DNA from: GCA-2731375 sp964590195
GTDB taxonomy: Bacteria; Pseudomonadota; Alphaproteobacteria; GCA-2731375
Length of the DNA stretch: 64,000 nt
NCBI GenBank assembly: GCA_964590195.1
Contig: CAZPWJ010000019.1
Span: forward strand, 1-64,000
Direction: 5' to 3'
The notes under the pieces were generated by a model. It was given only the letters and a program-made list of their open reading frames with translations, did no database searches and was not told where the DNA came from. The position numbers and the translations under genes were made by a program. Positions 18,277 through 24,846 of this stretch are shown here, in pieces. Position 1 is the stretch's first letter, and every line of letters starts with the position of its first letter.

Positions 18277-19118
18277 GCCGTACAGCCAAGGTAAAGGCAT
18301 CTACCGCCATGCGGAAACTGGTGGAGGGCGACGAGATCTTCGTTCGGCCCGGCTGTCACGATGCCCTGTCCGCTCGGATCGCCGAAGCCGCCGGCTTCAA
18401 GGCCATCGTCATGTCCGGTTATGCTGTTTCCGTATCCCTGTTGGGCAAGCCCGATGTGGGCCTGATCACCTTGACCGAGACTGTGCGCATGTGCCGCTAT
18501 ATTTGTAATGCGGTCGACATCCCGGTGATGGCGGATGCCGATACGGGCTATGGCAATGCCATCAACGTCATGCGCACGGTGGATGAGATTATCAACGCGG
18601 GCGCGGGCGGGCTGTTTATCGAGGATCAGGTGGATCCAAAACGCTGCGGCCATGTCGCGGGTAAACAACTGATCCCGATCGAGGAAGCCGCCGGCAAGAT
18701 CCGCGCCGCCGACAAGGTCCGACGCGAGCTTGACCCGGATGTCATCCTGATGGCGCGGACCGATGGACGCGGCGCCTTGGGCGGCAGCTTTCAGGAATCC
18801 CTGGACCGGGCCAAGGCCTACGCCGATGCCGGGGCCGATATTATTTTTCCCGAAGGCCTGATCTCTGCCGATGAAATCGCCACGATGGTTGACGAACTCG
18901 ACGTACCCATCAGCTACAACCGCACCGGCGTCTCGCCGATGTTGAGCCTAGGGGAGTTGGAGCAGCTTGGCGTGCGCATGGTGGCCAATGCCATCGGCGC
19001 CTTCCGCGCCTCCAGCCGCGCCCTGTGGGACCATTTGGGCGAACCTGAAGGACCACCTGCGCAGATCGAGCCCAATGCTCAAATGGAACGCTTTCTACAA
19101 GCCGAAGGTCAGGAATAG
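18273..19118 (+). CDS. Isocitrate lyase/PEP mutase superfamily lyase, second of three
   Basis: This 281-residue paralogue is very similar to the preceding protein across the barrel (SLLGKPDVGLIT, DTGYGNAIN, PKRCGHVAGK, FPEGLI and YNRTGVSP are shared). The catalytic cysteine is C125 and the metal-site aspartates are D88 and D90. It lacks about 30 C-terminal residues of its neighbour, the helix that swaps between subunits in this superfamily. The tandem pair looks like a duplication that has diverged in substrate preference, or two subunits of a mixed oligomer. It overlaps the upstream gene by 4 bases and stops 2 bases before the next ATG, so all three are translated from one message. The substrate is unknown. 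Confidence 0.85.
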   Translation: MSRTAKVKASTAMRKLVEGDEIFVRPGCHDALSARIAEAAGFKAIVMSGYAVSVSLLGKPDVGLITLTETVRMCRYICNAVDIPVMADADTGYGNAINVMRTVDEIINAGAGGLFIEDQVDPKRCGHVAGKQLIPIEEAAGKIRAADKVRRELDPDVILMARTDGRGALGGSFQESLDRAKAYADAGADIIFPEGLISADEIATMVDELDVPISYNRTGVSPMLSLGELEQLGVRMVANAIGAFRASSRALWDHLGEPEGPPAQIEPNAQMERFLQAEGQE

Positions 19119-19120
19119 CC

Positions 19121-20044
19121 ATGGCTGAGAAAAGCAAACGCCTGAAGGCCCTGTTGGAAGCGCCTGAAATCCTTGTCATACCGGGGGTCTATGACGGCTA
19201 TAGCGCCCGCCTGGCCGAGGCCGCCGAATTTACCGTAGCCGCGATTTCCGGTGCCGGTGTTTCGGAATCCCACCTTGGCTGGTCCGACATGGGGGTAATG
19301 TCGTTCAAGGACAATCTTGAAGCCTGCCGGGCCATCGCCGCCTTTTCCGGGCTGCCGCTTATCGCCGACGGCGATACCGGCTATGGCAATGCGACCACGG
19401 TGCACTTTACCGTGCGCGCGTTCGAGGCCGCCGGCGTGGCCGCCCTTATGCTGGAAGACCAGGTTTGGCCGAAACGCTGCGGCCACATGGCCGGCAAGCA
19501 GGTCGTGCCCGAAGCCGAAATGGTGCAAAAGATCAAAGCCGCCTGCGATGCCCGCATCGACCATGACTTCATCATCCGGGCCCGCACCGATGCCGCCGGG
19601 CCGTTAGGTGTGGGCGCCGCCATCGACCGCCTGAACGCCTACGCCGAGGCCGGCGCCGACACCCTGTTCGCCGACGCCCTGTTGAGCGCCGGGGATATCG
19701 AAGCGGTCGCCCGCAACGTGCCAAAACCGTTGACCGTGAACATGGGCCTGGGCATCCGCGCCCGTCCAACGACACCGCTGATCCATCCAAAGGATCTGCA
19801 GGCCATGGGCGTTGCCGCCGTCAGCTATCCGCGCCTTTTATCCACCGCCGCCGTACGCGGCATGATGAATGCCCTTGCGGCGTTCAAGGACATGCTGGAC
19901 GGCACCGAGGCCGTGGATCGGCCGGATCTGCTGGTCGGATTTGACGAGATCAACAAACTGACCGGCTTTGATCATCTGACCAATCTTGACCTAACCTACG
20001 CACATGACCCGGAAGGAAGCGCCCATGGGCATGACGGCGATTGA
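19121..20044 (+). CDS. Isocitrate lyase/PEP mutase superfamily lyase, third of three (divergent)
   Basis: This 307-residue member of the same superfamily is more distant from the first two. The catalytic loop is intact (P-K-R-C-G-H, C120), as are the aspartates D83 and D85 in A-D-G-D-T-G-Y-G-N-A and the L-E-D-Q glutamate. The F-P-E-G segment of the other two is replaced by F-A-D-A-L, so the glutamate there is lost. The substrate loop reads NMGLGIRARPTTP instead of YNRTGVSP. These changes point to a different substrate or to another reaction such as decarboxylation. The gene ends 20 bases inside the following LeuC-like gene, so the two are coupled. Confidence 0.83.
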   Translation: MAEKSKRLKALLEAPEILVIPGVYDGYSARLAEAAEFTVAAISGAGVSESHLGWSDMGVMSFKDNLEACRAIAAFSGLPLIADGDTGYGNATTVHFTVRAFEAAGVAALMLEDQVWPKRCGHMAGKQVVPEAEMVQKIKAACDARIDHDFIIRARTDAAGPLGVGAAIDRLNAYAEAGADTLFADALLSAGDIEAVARNVPKPLTVNMGLGIRARPTTPLIHPKDLQAMGVAAVSYPRLLSTAAVRGMMNALAAFKDMLDGTEAVDRPDLLVGFDEINKLTGFDHLTNLDLTYAHDPEGSAHGHDGD

Positions 20045-21278
20045 GAAAATCCTCGCTCGCAACAGCGAACAATCAGAGGTGCGGCCCGGCGACATCGTCA
20101 CCACTAAGGTCGAAACCGCAATCCTGTTCGACAACAATTTCATGGCCACCACCTGGCGCGAAATTCTCCACGTCCATGATCCCGACAAGGTCGTCGTGGT
20201 GTTTGATCACCGGGCGCCGGCCTCCCATGTGCTCAGCGCCCAGGCACACCAGACGGGCCGCGAGTTCGTCAAGCAATTCGGCATCTCGCGCTTTCACGAT
20301 ATCGGCTTCGACCAAGGCATCAGCCACGCCATCGTGGCCGATTACGGCTATGGCCTGCCGGGCACGGTGCTGTTGTGCAGTGACAGCCATACGTGCAGCG
20401 CCGGCGTCTTCAACCTGGCCGCCCGCGGTGTCGGCTCGCCGGACATGACCTATGCGGTGACCAAGGGCGAAACCTGGTTTCGGGTCGGCGAAACCGTGCG
20501 CTATGAATTACAGGGCGAACTGCGCCCCGGCGTCTCGGCCAAGGATGTTTTTCTGCATCTGGCCGGCACCTACGGTGATCATGCCACCCTGAACGTGGAA
20601 TATGGTGGCCCCGGCCTGGCCGGGCTGTCGATCAATGCCCGGCGTACATTGACCACCATGAGCGCCGAGTTGAGCGTCGAATTCGCCACCTTTGAACCGG
20701 ATGACGTGATGCTGGATTTCGTCCGGGCCCGGACCGAGCAGACATTGCAGCCGGTTTGGCCCGACGAAGACGCCCACTACACGGACAAGCGTGTCATCCA
20801 ACTCGACCAAATCGAACCCTTGGTGGCCTTGCCCGATGCGGTGCTGAACAATTCCAAAGCGGTGGCGGACGTTTCGGGCCAGGCCATCGATCAGGCCTTT
20901 ATCGGCTCTTGCGCCAACGGCACCCTGGATGACCTGGCCATTGCCGCCCAGGTGCTGGAGGGCAAGCGGGTGCATGACGGCGTGCGCCTGTTGGTCACCC
21001 CGGCGACGCAGAACATCTACCGCGAGGCCCTGCGCCGGGGTTATGTGCTTGCCATTACCGAGGCCGGCGGCGTCGTCACCAATGCCACCTGCGGCGCCTG
21101 TGGCGGCGGCAGTTTGGGCGTGCTGGGGCCGGGCGAAACCTGCATCACCGCTTCGACCCGCAATTTCAAGGGCCGCATGGGCGATCCGAAGGCGAAAATC
21201 TTCATGGCTTCGCCGGCGACCGTCGCGGCATCGGCCATTCAGGGCAGCATCGCCGACCCGCTGGAGTATTTCCAATGA
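20025..21278 (+). CDS. LeuC-like hydro-lyase large subunit (aconitase superfamily)
   Basis: This 417-residue large subunit of a two-part [4Fe-4S] hydro-lyase is of the isopropylmalate/homoaconitate/dimethylmalate dehydratase type. It should move or add water across a substituted maleate. The cluster ligands are visible: C296 in G-S-C-A-N-G and C356 and C359 in T-C-G-A-C-G. S-D-S-H-T-C-S-A-G in the first third is the conserved substrate-binding segment. ATG at 20025 is preferred because AAGGAAG lies 5-6 bases upstream; ATG at 20004 would lengthen an overlap with the lyase gene. The small subunit follows with an ATGA overlap. No leuA or leuB is nearby, and the lyases upstream make a catabolic role more likely than leucine synthesis. 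Confidence 0.88.
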   Translation: MGMTAIEKILARNSEQSEVRPGDIVTTKVETAILFDNNFMATTWREILHVHDPDKVVVVFDHRAPASHVLSAQAHQTGREFVKQFGISRFHDIGFDQGISHAIVADYGYGLPGTVLLCSDSHTCSAGVFNLAARGVGSPDMTYAVTKGETWFRVGETVRYELQGELRPGVSAKDVFLHLAGTYGDHATLNVEYGGPGLAGLSINARRTLTTMSAELSVEFATFEPDDVMLDFVRARTEQTLQPVWPDEDAHYTDKRVIQLDQIEPLVALPDAVLNNSKAVADVSGQAIDQAFIGSCANGTLDDLAIAAQVLEGKRVHDGVRLLVTPATQNIYREALRRGYVLAITEAGGVVTNATCGACGGGSLGVLGPGETCITASTRNFKGRMGDPKAKIFMASPATVAASAIQGSIADPLEYFQ

Positions 21279-21784
21279 ACGCCACCGGACAGTTGAGCAT
21301 GACGGGGCGCGTCTGGGTGGTCGGCGATAACATCAACACCGATTTGATTTTGCCGATCCAGGCCTATTATCTACCCGTCGACGAACAGCCGGCATGGGTC
21401 TTTTCCGCCAACCGTCCCGGCTGGTCCGATCAGGTTACGGCGGGCGACATTCTGATCGCCGGGCGCAATTTCGGGGTCGGCTCCTCCCGGCCCGCAGCAC
21501 GCTCCCTAAAGAATCTCGGCATCGCCTGTCTGCTGGCGGAAAGCATCAACGGCCTGTTTTACCGCAACGCCATCAACTTCGCCCTGCCCGCCCTGGAAGC
21601 CCCCGGCATCACGGCGCTGTTTCAGGAAGGCGATACGGCGGAGATTGATTTCGAAACAGCCAAGATCACCAAGCCAGGGCGCAACGAGGCCCTTGAGGCC
21701 ATAGCCATGCCGGATCAATTGCTCGACATACTCAAGGCTGGCGGAATTTACCCGCTGCTGCAGTCGGAAAATTTAATCGCATGA
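21275..21784 (+). CDS. LeuD-like hydro-lyase small subunit
   Basis: This 169-residue small (swivel) subunit partners the LeuC-like protein. It has the family motifs G-D-N-I-N-T-D-L-I near residue 16, the G-x-N-F-G-V-G-S-S-R-P segment containing the substrate carboxylate-binding loop, and F-Y-R-N-A-I-N further on. Its length fits the short LeuD2/homoaconitase/DmdB subgroup rather than the roughly 200-residue LeuD of leucine biosynthesis. The start overlaps the large-subunit stop by 4 bases, giving 1:1 coupling. It ends the first catabolic transcription unit; a repeat-rich 262-base gap follows. Confidence 0.88.
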   Translation: MNATGQLSMTGRVWVVGDNINTDLILPIQAYYLPVDEQPAWVFSANRPGWSDQVTAGDILIAGRNFGVGSSRPAARSLKNLGIACLLAESINGLFYRNAINFALPALEAPGITALFQEGDTAEIDFETAKITKPGRNEALEAIAMPDQLLDILKAGGIYPLLQSENLIA

Positions 21785-21799
21785 GCTTCTACCGACCAT

Positions 21800-21959
21800 T
21801 ACATCACGTCACACCGCGCCATGCGCCGTCATCCTTGGGCGGAGCGAAGCGGAGACCCGAGGATCCAGGGCCGCAAGCACTTGCGTTTATTGCCCTGGAT
21901 TGCCGGGTCAAGCCCGGCAATGACTGAAACGGGCATGAGGCCGCTACATCATGTCACAC
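21800..21959. repeat. Three-hairpin REP-like intergenic element with flanking direct repeats
   Basis: The 97-base core (21828-21924) begins GTCAT and ends ATGAC. It contains three stems: 21831-21839 with 21856-21864 (8 of 9 pairs plus a wobble), 21863-21871 with 21892-21900 (9 of 9), the latter enclosing a perfect 6-base hairpin at 21872-21885, and 21901-21907 with 21913-21919 (7 of 7). The style is that of abundant alphaproteobacterial intergenic repeats. Two near-identical 15-base stretches flank it at 21800-21814 and 21945-21959 (14 of 15 match). The element separates the lyase/LeuCD genes from the acyl-CoA dehydrogenase unit and may form structure at the end of the upstream mRNA. Confidence 0.65.
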
Positions 21960-22046
21960 ACGGCGGATTGCCGAAGCTATTACCCAGGCAGTGCAAATTG
22001 ATTACGATTACAGTACCCATGACAGTTTTCCGGGAAGGGCCCACCG

Positions 22047-23210
22047 ATGGATTTTGAATTATCCGACGCACAACGCATGATCCTCGATTACGGCGGCAAG
22101 CTGGCGGAAACCTTCGACCGCAAGCAGTGGCTGGAATATTCCCGGCGCCATGAATTTCCCGAGCACATTTGGCGGCAGATGGGCGAGGATGGCTTCCTGG
22201 GCATGATGGTGCCGGAGGAATATGGCGGCGCCGGCCTGGGTATGTTCGAGATGTCATTGCTGATGGAAGGCATGTCGAACCACGGCATTCCCATGCAGCA
22301 TCTTGTTGTTGGCCCGACCATGTGCCTGGCTCACATCGCCCGTCACGGCACCGAGGAGCAAAAGCGGCGCTATTTGGCCCCCGCCTGCGCCGGCAAGGAG
22401 GTCTGGTGTTTCGCCATCACCGAGCCGACAGCGGGCTCCAACAGCATGAAAATAACCACCTTGGCCAAGACCGCCGATGACGGCGATTTCAGGCTGAGCG
22501 GCCAAAAGGTCTTCATCACCGGTTCCGATGTGGCCGACTACGCCATGGTGGTGGCGCGGACCACGCCGTTTCAGGATGCCGCCAAGAAGACTGACGGCTT
22601 CACCTTGTTCATTGTCGATCTGAACGCGCCCGGCGTGACGCGCCAGCCCATGGATATGAGCATCGTTATTCCCGAACGCCAATGCGAGCTGTTTTTTGAC
22701 GGCGTGGTCCTGACCCAGTCGGACGTTATTGGCGAGGTCGACAAGGGCTTTTCCATCCTGTTCGACACCTTGAACCCGGAACGCATTATTCTTGCCTCTA
22801 TGCTGGTCGGCCTGGGCCGCTATGCCATAACACAGGCCGTGGAATACGCCTCCGAGCGGCAGGTCTTCGAAGCCCCCATCGGCTCCTACCAGGGCCTGCA
22901 GCATCCCCTGGCCGAGGCAAAGACGGAAATCGAGGTCGCCACCCTAATGACCTACAAGGCGGCCTGGGCCTTTGATAGTGAGCGCCCGGCGGCGGAATAT
23001 TCCAACATGGCGAAATACTACGCCGCCGAGGCCGCCATCCATGCCGTCGATACGGCGGTGCAGTGTTTTGGCGGCAATGCCTACACCCACGAATATGGCA
23101 TCTTCGATCTGTATCCCTTCGTTCGCATGTTGCGCACCGCGCCCTTGAACCGGGAGATGCTGCTCAACTATATCGGCGAAAAGGTATTGGGCCTGCCGCG
23201 GTCGTACTGA
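22047..23210 (+). CDS. Acyl-CoA dehydrogenase
   Basis: This 387-residue flavoenzyme introduces an alpha,beta double bond into an acyl-CoA. Visible landmarks are W-C-F-A-I-T-E-P-T-A-G-S-N (FAD and substrate contact), G-x-K-V-F-I-T-G-S-D and C-F-G-G-N-A-Y near the end. The usual catalytic glutamate of the Y-E-G-T motif is absent. Instead E245 in L-N-P-E-R-I-I-L-A sits where isovaleryl-CoA dehydrogenase keeps its catalytic base, favouring a branched-chain substrate. The start has a GGGAAGGG Shine-Dalgarno sequence at 22032-22039. It is followed after 29 bases by the carboxylase beta subunit, the same order as in leucine (liu) and citronellol-type (atu) operons. Confidence 0.9.
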   Translation: MDFELSDAQRMILDYGGKLAETFDRKQWLEYSRRHEFPEHIWRQMGEDGFLGMMVPEEYGGAGLGMFEMSLLMEGMSNHGIPMQHLVVGPTMCLAHIARHGTEEQKRRYLAPACAGKEVWCFAITEPTAGSNSMKITTLAKTADDGDFRLSGQKVFITGSDVADYAMVVARTTPFQDAAKKTDGFTLFIVDLNAPGVTRQPMDMSIVIPERQCELFFDGVVLTQSDVIGEVDKGFSILFDTLNPERIILASMLVGLGRYAITQAVEYASERQVFEAPIGSYQGLQHPLAEAKTEIEVATLMTYKAAWAFDSERPAAEYSNMAKYYAAEAAIHAVDTAVQCFGGNAYTHEYGIFDLYPFVRMLRTAPLNREMLLNYIGEKVLGLPRSY

Positions 23211-23239
23211 CTGCCATCTGAACAAACGAAAGAACATCC

Positions 23240-24829
23240 ATGGACGCGTTGTCGCCCGAAGAATTCGACCTCAACAAGGATGCCTATCTCGAGCGGATCG
23301 CCGATCTGCACGAAAGGCGCCAGCGCTCCCGCATCGGCGGCTCGGAAGCCAGCCGGGAGCGTCATATCAAACGGGGTCGCATGCTGCCCAGGGCTCGGGT
23401 CGATGCCTTGCTGGATCCGGGCTCGCCGTTTCTGGAGCTGGCGGAATTGGTGGGGGAGGGCTTTTACGACGGCGTGCCGCCGGGCGGCAGCATGATCACG
23501 GGCATCGGCCAGGTGCAAGGCCGACACTGCATGATCATCGCCAATGATTCCACGGTCAAGGGCGGCACCTATTTTGGCGCCACGGTGCGAAAACACACAC
23601 GGGCACAGCGCATTGCCTGGCAAAACCGCCTGCCCTGCATCACCTTGGTGGATTCGGGCGGCGCATTTCTGCCGGATCAGGAAAACATCCATCCCGACGA
23701 ACATCATTTCGGTTCGATCTTCTATAATCAGGTCGGCATGTCCGCCGAAGGCATTGCCCAGATCGCCGTGGTTCTAGGGCCATGCACGGCGGGCGGCGCC
23801 TATATCCCCTCCCTCTGCGATGAAGTGGTGATCGTGCGCGATCAGGCCTTCATGTACCTGGGCGGTCCGGAATTGACCAAGGCGGCAACCGGCGAGGACG
23901 TCGACCGGGATTCGCTCGGTGGCGCGCAGATGCATTCCTCCGTCTCCGGCGTCACCGACTATATCGCCGAGAACGACGAACATGCCCTGGCCATCACCCG
24001 GGACATCATGGCCGAGCTGGGTGAAGCGGCGCCCATGCGCTGGACGCCCAAGCCCTCGAAACCGCCGCGTCTAGACCCAAACGAGATTTACGGCCTGATC
24101 AGCCGGGATGCGCGCATTCCCACCGACAATCGCGAAATTCTGCTGCGCATGGTCGATGGCAGCGAGTTCCAGGAATTCAAGCCGCTGTATGGCGAAACGT
24201 TGATCTGCGGCTTTGCCCGCATTCACGGCTTCCAGATCGGCATTCTGGCCAACCAGGGCGTCTTTTTCACCGAGGCCGCCCTGAAGGGCACGCAGTTCAT
24301 CGATATCTGCACCAAACGGGACATTCCGCTGTTGTTCCTCTCCGATGTCGCCGGTTTCATGGTCGGGCGCGAGGCGGAGGTCGGTGGCATCGCCAAGGCG
24401 GGCGCGAAATTCGTCACCGCCATGAGTTCGGCGGCGGTGCCGAAATACACCATCGTCACCGGCGGCGCCTATGGCGCCGGCTATCTGGCCATGTGCAGCC
24501 GGCAGTTCAAACCCCGCGCCCTGTTCATGTGGCCCCACAGCCGCATCGCCATCATGGGCCCGGAACAGGCGGCCAATACCCTGGCCATGGTCAAACGCAA
24601 GAACTTCGAAGCCAACGGCGTCGATTGGAGTACGGACGAGGAAGAGGAATTCAAGGCGCCGCTGCGGGCGGAATACGAACGCTTCGCCGATGCCTACAAC
24701 TTCGCCGCCAATCTATGGGTCGACGGAGTGCTGGATCCATTGGAAACCCGGCATGCCCTGGGGCTGCTGCTGGACGTGGCCGCGCGCACGCCGGTCGAGG
24801 AAACCAATTTCGGCGTGTTCCGGATGTAA
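23240..24829 (+). CDS. Acyl-CoA carboxylase beta subunit (methylcrotonyl-CoA type)
   Basis: This 529-residue carboxyltransferase moves CO2 from biotin to an acyl-CoA. The sequence follows the methylcrotonyl/geranyl-CoA carboxylase line: R-H-x-x-R-G-x-M-L-P-R-x-R-V-D-x-L-L-D-P-G-S-P-F-L-E-L, then N-D-S-T-V-K-G-G-T-Y, then L-V-D-S-G-G-A-F-L-P-x-Q, and C-T-A-G-G-A-Y-I-P-S in the first half. G-A-Y-G-A-G-Y-L-A-M and A-I-M-G-P-E-Q-A-A lie in the second half. Both crotonase-like halves are complete. The alpha subunit follows after 17 bases. Whether the substrate is 3-methylcrotonyl-CoA, geranyl-CoA or another enoyl-CoA cannot be fixed from sequence by eye. Confidence 0.92.
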   Translation: MDALSPEEFDLNKDAYLERIADLHERRQRSRIGGSEASRERHIKRGRMLPRARVDALLDPGSPFLELAELVGEGFYDGVPPGGSMITGIGQVQGRHCMIIANDSTVKGGTYFGATVRKHTRAQRIAWQNRLPCITLVDSGGAFLPDQENIHPDEHHFGSIFYNQVGMSAEGIAQIAVVLGPCTAGGAYIPSLCDEVVIVRDQAFMYLGGPELTKAATGEDVDRDSLGGAQMHSSVSGVTDYIAENDEHALAITRDIMAELGEAAPMRWTPKPSKPPRLDPNEIYGLISRDARIPTDNREILLRMVDGSEFQEFKPLYGETLICGFARIHGFQIGILANQGVFFTEAALKGTQFIDICTKRDIPLLFLSDVAGFMVGREAEVGGIAKAGAKFVTAMSSAAVPKYTIVTGGAYGAGYLAMCSRQFKPRALFMWPHSRIAIMGPEQAANTLAMVKRKNFEANGVDWSTDEEEEFKAPLRAEYERFADAYNFAANLWVDGVLDPLETRHALGLLLDVAARTPVEETNFGVFRM

Positions 24830-24846
24830 CGAGGCGGTCGCAAGAT

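Noticed and set aside
20025..21784. Standard leuCD of leucine biosynthesis
   Set aside because: No leuA or leuB nearby, a short LeuD-type subunit, and coupling to three lyases favour a catabolic role. This is not proven, since leucine genes can be scattered.
24493..24846. N-terminal extension of the carboxylase alpha subunit by 118 codons
   Set aside because: It lies within the beta-subunit gene; MFKKILIANRGEIA at 24847 is the standard family start.
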